Shown: piece by piece, positions 6,857-14,617 of the stretch | Position numbering within the stretch: position 1 is the stretch's first letter | Layout: each line of letters starts with the position of its first letter | Assembly: GCA_900545525.1 (NCBI GenBank) | Contig: UQZX01000034.1 | Location: 1-25,153, forward strand | Length of the DNA stretch: 25,153 nucleotides | Source of the DNA: an uncultured Prevotella sp. | GTDB lineage: Bacteria; Bacteroidota; Bacteroidia; Bacteroidales; Bacteroidaceae | Direction: 5' to 3' | Program-made: the position numbers and the translations under genes | Notes under the pieces: model-generated | Database searches by the model: none | The model's input: only the letters and a program-made list of their open reading frames with translations | Told to the model about the DNA's origin: nothing

Positions 6857-6877
6857 AAAAAAGCCGTCCCCCGGCTT
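6857..6877 (-). terminator. Terminator-like hairpin between sufC and sufD (possible attenuator)
   Basis: On the minus strand AAGCCG, loop GGGGA, CGGCTT is followed at once by more U, giving TTTTTT overall (6857-6862). The stem is only 6 bp, so partial termination is more likely than a full stop. It would reduce sufD and sufS relative to sufB and sufC. Confidence 0.55.
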
Positions 6878-6906
6878 CAGGAAGTGTGCATTCTGACTAT
6901 GAAAAA

Positions 6907-7659
6907 TCAGCCTTCCGACTCTGCCTTTATCCAGTCAAAGCCACGCTGCTGTATCTCTTTCGCAAGCCCGGGACCTGCCGTCTTGACTATGCGCCCGTTG
7001 TAAAGGACATGCACAACGTCGGGGCGTATCATGTCGAGAAGGCGGTCGTAGTGGGTGATAACAATGCAGCCCGACTCCGGCGTGCGCAGTTTGTTGACGC
7101 CTTCGGCAACAATGCGCATCGCATCGACATCCAGTCCGGAGTCCGTCTCATCAAGTATGGAGAGCTTAGGCTCGAGCATTGCCATCTGGAAAATCTCGTT
7201 CCGCTTCTTCTCCCCGCCACTGAAGCCCTCGTTGACGGAGCGGTTTGTGAGCTTGGAATCAAGCTCGACAATCTTCCGCTTCTCGCGCATCAGCTTCAGA
7301 AACTCCGCCGCATTGAGCGGTTCAAGCCCTTCGTAGGCACGCTTCTCGTTGATTGCGGCGCGCATGAAGTTGGTCATCGACACGCCGGGGATTTCCACCG
7401 GATACTGGAAAGACAGGAAAAGCCCCTCGTGCGCACGGTCTTCGGGCTTCATGGCAAGAAGGTCCTTGCCGTTGAAAGTCACCGTTCCGCCCGTCACTTC
7501 GTAAAGCGGATTGCCCACAAGCACGGCACTCAGCGTTGACTTACCCGACCCGTTGGGTCCCATTATGGCATGAGTCTCGCCGTCGTTTATAGTCAGGCTG
7601 ATGCCCCTCAGTATCTCTTTGTCGCCTATTTTGGCGTGAAGGTCTTTTACTTCTAACAT
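6907..7659 (-). CDS. sufC: SufC, Fe-S assembly ATPase
   Basis: A 250-residue ABC-type ATPase that drives structural change in the SufB-SufD scaffold; it is cytosolic and not a transporter. Visible motifs are Walker A GPNGSGKST (residues 34-42), the Q-loop in SFQYPVEIPGVSM (~83-95, typical of SufC), the signature FSGGEKKRNEI (146-156), Walker B LSILDETDSGLD (166-177), and the H-loop His203 in IVITHYDRLLD. The SFQYPVEIPG and SGGEKKRNE strings distinguish SufC from transport ATPases. Second gene of the operon, 108 bp after sufB across an A/T-rich tandem-repeat spacer. Confidence 0.97.
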   Translation of the reverse strand: MLEVKDLHAKIGDKEILRGISLTINDGETHAIMGPNGSGKSTLSAVLVGNPLYEVTGGTVTFNGKDLLAMKPEDRAHEGLFLSFQYPVEIPGVSMTNFMRAAINEKRAYEGLEPLNAAEFLKLMREKRKIVELDSKLTNRSVNEGFSGGEKKRNEIFQMAMLEPKLSILDETDSGLDVDAMRIVAEGVNKLRTPESGCIVITHYDRLLDMIRPDVVHVLYNGRIVKTAGPGLAKEIQQRGFDWIKAESEG

Positions 7660-7664
7660 TTTTT

Positions 7665-7763
7665 CTTTAATTAAGAATTAAGAGTTAAGAATTAAGAATT
7701 AATAGCCTTATTAATTAAGGACTAAGAGTCTTCTAATTATGAATTATAAATTATAAATTAATT
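7665..7763. repeat. A/T-rich degenerate tandem repeat in the sufB-sufC gap
   Basis: Repeated 7-8 bp units of the form TTAAGAAT / AATTAAG, then TTATGAATTATAAATTATAAA. They fill the 108-bp gap almost completely. No gene, no SD-like site and no terminator are visible in it. Confidence 0.75.
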
Positions 7764-7767
7764 CTCC

Positions 7768-9252
7768 TCATCCCACCGTTCCTTCGAGCGACACGGACAA
7801 CAGTTTCTGCGCCTCCACGGCAAACTCCATGGGCAGTTTGTTAAGCACATCCTTGGCATATCCGTTGACGATAAGCCCCACAGCCTGCTCCGTGGGGATG
7901 CCCCGCTGGTTGCAGTAGAAGAGCTGGTCTTCGCTTATCTTGCTCGTCGTAGCCTCGTGTTCCACCACTGCCGTGTCGTTGCGGATGTCCATATAGGGGA
8001 AGGTATGCGCCCCGCAGTCGCTGCCGAGCAGCAGGCTGTCGCACGAACTGTAGTTGCGGGCGTTGTCGGCGTTGGACGTTGCGCGCACCAGACCGCGGTA
8101 GGAGTTCTGGCTGTGACCCGCACTTATGCCCTTGCTGATAATCGTGCTCTTGGTGTTCTTTCCTATATGAATCATCTTCGTGCCCGTGTCCGCCTCCTGC
8201 CAGTTGTTCGTCACGGCAACGGAATAGAACTCCGCCTGCGAGTTGTCGCCACGCAGCACGCACGAAGGATACTTCCACGTGATTGCCGAACCCGTCTCCA
8301 CCTGCGTCCACGAGAGCTTGCTGTTAACGCCGCGAAGCTCCCCGCGCTTCGTCACAAGGTTCAGTACGCCGCCCTTGCCGTTCTCATCGCCGGGATACCA
8401 GTTCTGCACCGTGGAGTACTTAACTTCCGCATTGTCCTTTACGACAATCTCCACAATGGCGGCATGCAGCTGGTTCTCGTCCCTCATGGGTGCCGTACAG
8501 CCCTCGAGATAGCTCACATACGAGTCGTCGTCGGCAACAATCAGCGTGCGTTCAAACTGCCCCGTGTTGCGCGCATTGATACGGAAATAAGAGCTTAGCT
8601 CCATGGGGCAGCGCACGCCCTTGGGTATATAGACGAACGAGCCGTCGCTGAACACCGCGCTGTTGAGCGCAGCGAAGAAGTTGTCACGGTAAGGCACGAC
8701 CGAGCCGAGATATTCCCTAACAAGGTCGGGATGCTGCTGTATAGCGTCGCCTATGGAGCAGAATATGATGCCCTTCTCCGCCAGTTTCTCCTTGAAAGTT
8801 GTCTTCACGGACACCGAGTCCATAATGGCATCCACGGCAACGCCGCTCAGCGCAAGCCGCTCTTCGAGGGGAATGCCGAGCTTGTCGAAGGTCTTCATCA
8901 GTTCCGGGTCTATCTCCTTAGGCTTCCCGTCGTCATTTTTCTTCGCCATGGGGTCGGCATAATACGATATCGCCTGATAGTCTATCTCCGGCAGGGTGAC
9001 ATGCCCCCACGACGGCTGCCCGAGCGTCTGCCAGTATCTGAAAGCCTTAAGGCGGAACTCAAGCATCCATTCCGGCTCCTGCTTCTTTGCCGAAATGAGG
9101 CGCACCACGTCTTCGTTCAGCCCCTTGTCTATAATCTCGGTATGCACATCGGTGGTGAAGCCGAACTCGTATTTCTGCTCCGCCACCTGCCTTACAAACT
9201 CGTTATTATTGTTACCTTTGGTCTCCATTGCTTTTATATCACTGTTCATCAC
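7768..9252 (-). CDS. sufB: SufB, Fe-S cluster scaffold protein
   Basis: A 494-residue scaffold on which Fe-S clusters are built with SufC and SufD. It shows the SufB-specific N-terminal region (EYKFGF-like YEFGFTTDVHTEIIDKGL; EPEWMLEFRLKAFRYW ~59-74; WGHVTLPEIDYQAISYYADP), then VPYRDNFFAALNSAVFSDGSFVYIPKGVRCP, a beta-helix core (YLEGCTAPMRDENQLHAAIVEI), and the conserved C-terminal part with SCDSLLLGSDCGAHTFPYMDIRN and HEATTSKISEDQLFYCNQRGI. Three starts are possible: ATG at 9252, the next codon, or 9228 (METKGNNNN). I give the longest; the promoter leaves a ~20-nt leader for 9252 and ~45 nt for 9228. It is the first gene of sufBCDS. Confidence 0.96.
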   Translation of the reverse strand: MMNSDIKAMETKGNNNNEFVRQVAEQKYEFGFTTDVHTEIIDKGLNEDVVRLISAKKQEPEWMLEFRLKAFRYWQTLGQPSWGHVTLPEIDYQAISYYADPMAKKNDDGKPKEIDPELMKTFDKLGIPLEERLALSGVAVDAIMDSVSVKTTFKEKLAEKGIIFCSIGDAIQQHPDLVREYLGSVVPYRDNFFAALNSAVFSDGSFVYIPKGVRCPMELSSYFRINARNTGQFERTLIVADDDSYVSYLEGCTAPMRDENQLHAAIVEIVVKDNAEVKYSTVQNWYPGDENGKGGVLNLVTKRGELRGVNSKLSWTQVETGSAITWKYPSCVLRGDNSQAEFYSVAVTNNWQEADTGTKMIHIGKNTKSTIISKGISAGHSQNSYRGLVRATSNADNARNYSSCDSLLLGSDCGAHTFPYMDIRNDTAVVEHEATTSKISEDQLFYCNQRGIPTEQAVGLIVNGYAKDVLNKLPMEFAVEAQKLLSVSLEGTVG

Positions 9253-9279
9253 GCCTTTTCAGGCACTATGTTGGAACTG

Positions 9280-9310
9280 CAAAGTTACGAAAGAAAGGGC
9301 GTAACGCAAA
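9280..9310 (-). promoter_or_regulatory. Bacteroidetes-type promoter of the sufBCDS operon
   Basis: On the minus strand TTTG (9310-9307), a 19-nt spacer and TAACTTTG (9287-9280) match the Bacteroidetes sigma-ABfr consensus TTTG-N19/20-TAnnTTTG exactly. The expected transcription start near 9273 gives a leader of about 20 nt. No Fur- or IscR-like operator was recognised. Confidence 0.8.
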
Positions 9311-9345
9311 GGTTTTAAATCTAAAATAGCTTATATTTTACTAAG

Positions 9346-9379
9346 TAACGTGAGTTGGACTAATTATACGAACCAACCC
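9346..9379 (+). repeat. G-family repeat motif
   Basis: Starts TAACGTGAGTTGGACTAA, then TTATACGAACCAACCC. It matches the order of the longer copies at 12176 (GAATTATATAAACCACCCC) and 25080 (GAATAATACAAACCACCCC). It lies between the suf promoter and the 3' end of the AraC-type regulator. Confidence 0.55.
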
Positions 9380-9383
9380 GGAA

Positions 9384-9447
9384 AGGTGTGACAAGATACT
9401 ATTTTTGTCGTGCTACACGACAGATGGTTTTATATTTTGACACACCT
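9384..9447. other. Nested inverted repeats after the regulator gene
   Basis: An outer 7-bp stem (AGGTGTG 9384-9390 with CACACCT 9441-9447) encloses GTCGTG-CTA-CACGAC (9407-9421). On the minus strand there is no U-run after the inner hairpin, so it is not a standard terminator, though it lies just past the regulator's stop codon. Possibly a 3' end stabiliser. Confidence 0.4.
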
Positions 9448-9477
9448 GCACGCAGTGAAAGCACCGTATACATATAT

Positions 9478-11916
9478 CTAATGACTATTTATAGGACCTG
9501 GCACTGCGCCATCAGACCGGCGCACGGCAGAGGCACCATATTCGGAAGGTGTCTGCCCGGTCACTTTCTTAAAGCAACGGCAGAAATACTTGGGGTCTGA
9601 GAAGCCGCAGGCAAATGCCACTTCCGACACGACAGCGTCCGTACGCGCCAGCATCTGACGTGCCTTCATTATGCGATAGTCAAGGATATAGTTGTTTGGA
9701 GACATCCCCAAAAGGCTCTTGCTCTTGAGATACAGCAAAGAGCGGCTTACGTTCATGCTGCGCGCAAAGCTGCCTACGTCGATATCGGAGTTGCGGTAGT
9801 TCTTCTCGACAAACTCGCGTGCACGCACGGCAAACGTCTCGTCGGGCGCAGGCTGCTGCACTTCGCCTATGGCTGCGACAGGAGTATCGCCGCTACCGGC
9901 ACTCACCAGTTCCTTTATGCGGTTAGCCATGTACTCGAGTTTCTCGTCAGCCGCAAGCCTGTAGTTTTTCATCTCGCGCTTGAACGAGCGTATATAGCTG
10001 TATGTCCTGTAAACACCCAGCAAGACAAGCAGAACAAGTCCGCCGTAAAGCATCCATGCCCAGTGAGTCTCGTTGAAAGCCGCCTTGCGGTAAATCATTA
10101 TGCTTTCCTCATTATCCACCCACACACCGTCGCTGTTGGTGGAGCGGATGACAAGCCGGTACTTGCCCGGCGGGAGGGCACTGAAATATATTTTGTTGTC
10201 CTTGGTGTAAATCCATGTATCGTCAAGCCCCTCCATTTTATACATATATATGATGTCCTCGTTCTTGCCATAGTCAAGGGCTGCAAACTCCACGGCAAAG
10301 CTGTTGCCGTCGGGTCCGACGACAAGCGTGTCCGGACACGCAAAGCGTATCTTTGGTATAAACACGCTCTTCTTTATATCGTCCATGTTGAATTTCAGTA
10401 TGCCCTGATTGGTGGCGAAGACCATGTTGCCGTCGGGCAGGCATACGGGCTTTGCCTCGGTGAAAAGAAAATCGTTGCTGAAGAAACCTTTTATATGGTT
10501 GGTAAAAAGCCCCGTAGACATGTCCATCTGCATGAGCGACAACTCGCCCACGGACCAGAGGCAGCCCCGGCTGTCGAGAAAGATGTTCAGGCACGCGTCG
10601 GATGCCATGCCCTCAACGGCGGTGAAGTTCTTGAAACGGATGTCGTTGCGCAGGAAATTAACAGACACCGCCATGCTCACGCCGCCGCCATTGGTGGAAA
10701 TAAACACGTTGCCTGCCGCGTTTTGCTGGATGCCTGTTATATTGTTGTTGCCCAACGAGGTTATTTCTCCCTTCTTACGCTGGCTGACAAAGAAGCCCAT
10801 GGCTGCCGGATTTTTTGCCAGGCGGGTTGTGATAAGCCCGTTGGTGGTGCCAATCAGAAGGATGCCACCTTTGACAAGCGCCATGCAGCGTATGTGGTCC
10901 ATGTCGCCGGAAGGATATTGCCGCAACAGGTTGTTCTTGTTTATAAAACGCGCCCTGCCGCTCCCGTCCCTGTACAGCATGTTCAGTCCGCCGCCATAAG
11001 TCCCTATCCATATACGTCCGCCGGCATCTTCGCATATACTGTATACATTCGACGACGATATGGAACCGGGGTCGGCAGGATCTTTCTTATATTGTTCCAT
11101 TTTATAGCCTCCGGCACATGGAGTGAGGCAGAACAGCCCGTCGGGCTTCGTACCTATCCATATCCGCCCGCGGCTGTCTTCGAACACGGTGTACGCAATA
11201 TGCCCGAAAGCCGTCTTCGACTTGCTTATCCTGCCGTCGGACGTAAGATATGAGGGAACGGAACTGCCTTTCTCAAAAACATGCAGATAGCGGTTCTTGT
11301 CACCTGCCCACAACCGTCCGCGGCTGTCGACAAAGAGACAGCTGACATGCTCGTCGCCTTTTTCGGGACTGAGCTTGATGTTCTTTATCGGCTCTCGCCT
11401 GAACTCGACACGCTCAAGCCCCCTGAACGAGCGTATCCAGATGCCTCCCTGATTGTCTACGAGCCTCACCTTGAGATTTACATCCCTGTACTCGGGTATC
11501 AGCTTCACGCGCCTTACATATTCGTCCACGTCGGGAATGCCGTGAAAATTGGGCACCTGTGTGTCCGGAAGCTGCTCAAACCGGCGGGTGTCGCGGTAAA
11601 AAACATAATATTTTCCAGCCGAGTGGCAGCGCAGGTTGTGGTCGGGAAGCTCTTCTACAAAGTCTATCCGGTTTGATTCAAGCGGGCAGTCGTCGCCCGG
11701 TCTCGACTTATATGTCCTGAACCGGTAGCCGTCATACTGCACCAGCCCGTCACGGGTACAGAACCATATATACCCGTATGAGTCCTGTATGCCGTGCGAC
11801 ACATAGCTCTCCTGCAGCCCGTCGGCGGAACCGAAACGCACTATCCTGGCAAAAGGCACTGACATGCAGAAGGCAGAAGATGCCGTAAGGAGCAATACTA
11901 AGAATAATCTATACAT
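9478..11916 (-). CDS. HTCS-like one-piece sensor: periplasmic propeller + Y_Y_Y + TM + AraC HTH, without kinase or receiver
   Basis: An 812-residue protein. Order: signal peptide (1-17), a two-component-regulator-type beta-propeller (~25-540) with repeated blade motifs (DSYGYIWFCTRDGL, DSRGRLWAGDKN, DSRGRIWIGTKPDGL, DAGGRIWIGTYGGGL), a Y_Y_Y domain (~545-612, ending in PPGKYRLVIRSTNSDGVW), one membrane helix (~620-639), a short coiled linker (~645-690), and an AraC-type double HTH (~692-795: DVGSFARSMNVSRSLLYLKSKSLLG and VSEVAFACGFSDPKYFCRCFKK). Classical hybrid two-component sensors of Bacteroidetes glycan loci are ~1300-1400 residues and carry HisKA, HATPase and receiver domains between membrane and HTH; none is present here, and the frame is unbroken. 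It probably binds a glycan breakdown product in the periplasm and controls the adjacent susCD locus from the membrane. Confidence 0.9.
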   Translation of the reverse strand: MYRLFLVLLLTASSAFCMSVPFARIVRFGSADGLQESYVSHGIQDSYGYIWFCTRDGLVQYDGYRFRTYKSRPGDDCPLESNRIDFVEELPDHNLRCHSAGKYYVFYRDTRRFEQLPDTQVPNFHGIPDVDEYVRRVKLIPEYRDVNLKVRLVDNQGGIWIRSFRGLERVEFRREPIKNIKLSPEKGDEHVSCLFVDSRGRLWAGDKNRYLHVFEKGSSVPSYLTSDGRISKSKTAFGHIAYTVFEDSRGRIWIGTKPDGLFCLTPCAGGYKMEQYKKDPADPGSISSSNVYSICEDAGGRIWIGTYGGGLNMLYRDGSGRARFINKNNLLRQYPSGDMDHIRCMALVKGGILLIGTTNGLITTRLAKNPAAMGFFVSQRKKGEITSLGNNNITGIQQNAAGNVFISTNGGGVSMAVSVNFLRNDIRFKNFTAVEGMASDACLNIFLDSRGCLWSVGELSLMQMDMSTGLFTNHIKGFFSNDFLFTEAKPVCLPDGNMVFATNQGILKFNMDDIKKSVFIPKIRFACPDTLVVGPDGNSFAVEFAALDYGKNEDIIYMYKMEGLDDTWIYTKDNKIYFSALPPGKYRLVIRSTNSDGVWVDNEESIMIYRKAAFNETHWAWMLYGGLVLLVLLGVYRTYSYIRSFKREMKNYRLAADEKLEYMANRIKELVSAGSGDTPVAAIGEVQQPAPDETFAVRAREFVEKNYRNSDIDVGSFARSMNVSRSLLYLKSKSLLGMSPNNYILDYRIMKARQMLARTDAVVSEVAFACGFSDPKYFCRCFKKVTGQTPSEYGASAVRRSDGAVPGPINSH

Positions 11917-11932
11917 TCTGTTTTATGGATTA

Positions 11933-11940
11933 CAAAAATA
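11933..11940 (-). promoter_or_regulatory. Possible -7 element for the sensor/regulator gene
   Basis: TATTTTTG on the minus strand fits TAnnTTTG 17 bp upstream of the start codon, but no TTTG is present at the expected -33 distance. Weak or regulator-dependent promoter. Confidence 0.35.
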
Positions 11941-12018
11941 ATAAATTAAACTCTCTGACGGAAATAAAAAGCATCCAAAATATCATTATTGTACATATCA
12001 CACGACATGCAACGGATG

Positions 12019-12141
12019 TTACGGTTTGTAACCGTGACCTCCCGGCATCCGAAAGGTCACCTTTCAGGCTTCAAAAGGTGACCTTTTGCGTTGCAATATG
12101 CCACCTTTCGGAGGGCAAAAGATGCCGGTTCTAAACCGTAA
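12019..12141. repeat. F-family mosaic palindromic repeat, copy 2, with nested stems
   Basis: Four stems fit one inside another or side by side: TTACGGTTT (12019-12027) with AAACCGTAA (12133-12141); CCGGCATC (12042-12049) with GATGCCGG (12121-12128); CCGAAAGGT (12049-12057) with ACCTTTCGG (12103-12111); and AAAAGGTGACCTTTT (12073-12087). Modules such as TTCAAAAGGTGACCTTTTG and CAATATGCC recur in the other two F copies. It lies in the 431-bp gap between susD and the regulator; no gene is supported there. Confidence 0.8.
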
Positions 12142-12175
12142 GGAAAAGTCCCCGGAAAATATCAGACTGTAAGCT

Positions 12176-12224
12176 GATGTGAGTCCGGTGAATTATATAA
12201 ACCACCCCTCACACTGCGCAGGCA
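12176..12224 (+). repeat. G-family repeat, longer copy
   Basis: GATGTGAGTCCGGTGAATT, then ATATAAACCACCCCT, and a tail CTGCGCAGGCA. The copy at 25080-25151 shares both ends but carries an extra hairpin block in the middle. Confidence 0.65.
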
Positions 12225-12238
12225 CGAATACAGGGCAT

Positions 12239-12270
12239 AAAAAAGGAACAGGCATTCACATGCCCGTTCC
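12239..12270 (-). terminator. Rho-independent terminator of the susC-susD operon
   Basis: On the minus strand GGAACGGGC (12270-12262), an 8-nt loop and GCCTGTTCC (12253-12245) form a 9-bp stem with one G-U pair, followed by six U (12244-12239). It is 78 bp past the susD stop codon. Confidence 0.8.
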
Positions 12271-12347
12271 TCCTTGAATAATGTCTGATTTTCAGAAATA
12301 CATCTATAATATCGCCATATTATATTAACCAAAAATAATAACATATC

Positions 12348-14585
12348 TTATTTACCGACCTGGACAACCGGATTATCGCTCAACGGGTCGAAAACGCCCA
12401 TGCCACCGGAGGTGCTCGCCCAGCCGATAGTCTGCATCACATTGGGGTTGTTGTTCTGATCGCCTTCCGAAAGTCCCATGAGATAGCAGTTGGGACTCCA
12501 TACCGGCAACACGTCCGTCTGCTCCTCAAGGTTCATCGTCGACACGTCCTTACGCTGAAGATACCTGCCGTAGAAATCTGCAAGAGCCTTCACGCGTGCA
12601 TTGGCATAGGTCGTCTCGCCTGTCACGGCATCGGTTGTCGTGGTGAAATCTTCACCGAGCGTCAGGGCTGCGGGCCTTGATATGCCGAGCGCGGCAAAAG
12701 GATCGGCATCGGCGCTCTTGGCTCCCGTATACACAGAAGGGTCGAAATACATCTCGAGCTTGTGAAGCGGTATTTCGTTAAGAGGCTTCACCCCGAGATA
12801 AGTACACGTGTTGCCGCCCCAGCCCACAGGTATCCAGCTGCTGTTGCCGACGGCGTCCTGCCCTGCCCCGCCGTCGAAAAGCATCCAGCGGTGACAGTCG
12901 TCAAAACGCTTGCCTTCGTATGCAAGCTCTATCATACGCTCATAGAGAATTGCCTCGAACATACGGGCACGGTCGCCGCGGATAACCTCATCAAGTCCGC
13001 AATTGCCTGTGTATCCCACGCGACGGCGTATCTGCAGAAGTGCATCCCATGCCTCGTCCAGGTGGTTTGCACCGCATGCCGCCTCGGCAAAGTTAAGCAA
13101 AACCTCGGCATAACGCATGGCTATCAGGGGCTGGCCGTTAAGCTTGAAGGCATTGTCACTGCTGAAGTTGTAGAGCGGGCGCTCGCCCAAGCCATAGTCC
13201 TGAGACTTCTTGCGGATATAGATTGTCTGTCCCTTGGTGCCGAGCAGGTCGGTGAAATATCCTGTCTGCTTCGGCTCCTCAGCCTCGGACACGGAAGAAT
13301 ACCAGGCATAGTTCTGCAACTGATACGCCGTTCCGCTTGAATAAGGGCACTGGTCTTCATAGCCCGTTATACTGCCGTTAAACTGCCACTCTGTGCCGGG
13401 AAAGGCAAACGTGCGGTAAAAGCGCGGGTCGCGGTTGAGGAAGAACACGCGCTTGTCGTAGACATATTCACCTGCCTCCGAAGGGCGGCGGCCGTCTGCC
13501 ATGGGGAAGGCGTCGACCATTTCAGCCGTGGGAGAAATGGAGTTGCTGCCCAAGGCGTTGGTGGGGCGTATCTGCTGTTCCCAGCAGTTGAAGATGTCCT
13601 TGTTCGTGCTGGATGTCACATTGTTGCATATACACATATAGACGGCTTCGGAATTGAGCGTCTCTCCGCCCATCATGTTACACCATATCTTTGCCCAGTT
13701 GGAAGCATTGACGCCGGGGTCGCCGCTGTATGACAGTCCGAAATGGCCCTGCTTGAGCTTCTCAAGGGCGGTCTTGTTCAGCTCATACGCCTCTTCCCAG
13801 CGTGTCTTGTCGTCTGCACGGTTGAACACCGGACTGGCATAATAGTTTGCCACATATCCGGCAAGTGCGTATGCTGCACCCGAGGTGATGCGTCCCCAGT
13901 CGTTGGCTTCCTCCTCCCAGCGCTCGGGAAGCTCGTCGCCCGCCTTTGTAAGGTCGCTGATGATGAAGCGGAAGGTATCGTAGGTTGACGTACGGGGTGC
14001 ACGCAGCTGCGTCGTGTCGCTAAGCAGCGTGCTCTGTATGTCGTCTACAATGGGCAGGCCTCCATAGCGTTTGAACAGGCGGAAATAGCGGGTGGCGCGG
14101 AAGAAGCGCGCCTGACCGTCGACAAGCTGCTTCTGCGACTCGGTCAGGGTCTTGCTCTCAGCCGTCCGGACGATGACATCCGTACACTCGCGCATCTTCT
14201 TCCACGGGCTTTCATTGATGCCATAGAAAAAGTAGCGGTGGATGTTTGAGCTGGTCCAGATGTTGGAAGGATTGGTATATTCGCCGAAACCCGTAAACTC
14301 ATCGCTGTTGAGTGAGAGCTGGTCGGGCAGCCCTATGGGCCATATGTCGGGTGCATAGTTGTCCACCGTGGCGCCATATCCCTTGACATACGGCAGCGAC
14401 CTCTGATATATATAGTTGAGACGCAGCTTGGCAGAAGCCCAGTCTCCGTAGACCTGTTCGGGACCGAAGCTGCCGAAAGGGCGCTTTTCTGCAAGGAAGT
14501 CATCACTGCATCCGGTTATCGAGGAGGCGCCGGCAATAAACAGTAACATAGCCGATGCATTAATCAAATATCTTGTTGCTTTCAT
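12348..14585 (-). CDS. SusD/RagB-family surface glycan-binding lipoprotein
   Basis: A 745-residue outer-surface lipoprotein that captures oligosaccharide and acts as lid on its SusC partner. The signal peptide ends in a lipobox with ITGC and is followed by SDDFL, which fits the acidic surface-export signal of Bacteroidetes. TPR-like helices are seen at QKQLVDGQARFFRATRYFRLFKRYGGLP (near residues 150-180, typical SusD) and at PLIAMRYAEVLLNFAEAACG, followed by LDEAWDALLQIRRRVG and AILYERMIELAYEGKRFDDCHRW, the C-terminal SusD signature. It is longer than many SusD proteins (often ~500-650), with extra sequence after about 600. It starts 32 bp after susC, in the same operon. Substrate cannot be read from this sequence alone. 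Confidence 0.93.
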   Translation of the reverse strand: MKATRYLINASAMLLFIAGASSITGCSDDFLAEKRPFGSFGPEQVYGDWASAKLRLNYIYQRSLPYVKGYGATVDNYAPDIWPIGLPDQLSLNSDEFTGFGEYTNPSNIWTSSNIHRYFFYGINESPWKKMRECTDVIVRTAESKTLTESQKQLVDGQARFFRATRYFRLFKRYGGLPIVDDIQSTLLSDTTQLRAPRTSTYDTFRFIISDLTKAGDELPERWEEEANDWGRITSGAAYALAGYVANYYASPVFNRADDKTRWEEAYELNKTALEKLKQGHFGLSYSGDPGVNASNWAKIWCNMMGGETLNSEAVYMCICNNVTSSTNKDIFNCWEQQIRPTNALGSNSISPTAEMVDAFPMADGRRPSEAGEYVYDKRVFFLNRDPRFYRTFAFPGTEWQFNGSITGYEDQCPYSSGTAYQLQNYAWYSSVSEAEEPKQTGYFTDLLGTKGQTIYIRKKSQDYGLGERPLYNFSSDNAFKLNGQPLIAMRYAEVLLNFAEAACGANHLDEAWDALLQIRRRVGYTGNCGLDEVIRGDRARMFEAILYERMIELAYEGKRFDDCHRWMLFDGGAGQDAVGNSSWIPVGWGGNTCTYLGVKPLNEIPLHKLEMYFDPSVYTGAKSADADPFAALGISRPAALTLGEDFTTTTDAVTGETTYANARVKALADFYGRYLQRKDVSTMNLEEQTDVLPVWSPNCYLMGLSEGDQNNNPNVMQTIGWASTSGGMGVFDPLSDNPVVQVGK

Positions 14586-14617
14586 ATTTTTGAACTTTTT
14601 TGTTTTTTACTTTTATA

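Noticed and set aside
9407..9421. Terminator of the sensor/regulator gene
   Set aside because: The hairpin has an A-run rather than a U-run downstream on the minus strand.
11925..12134. 69-aa plus-strand ORF in the susD-regulator gap
   Set aside because: More than a third lies in the F repeat; no family resemblance and no promoter.
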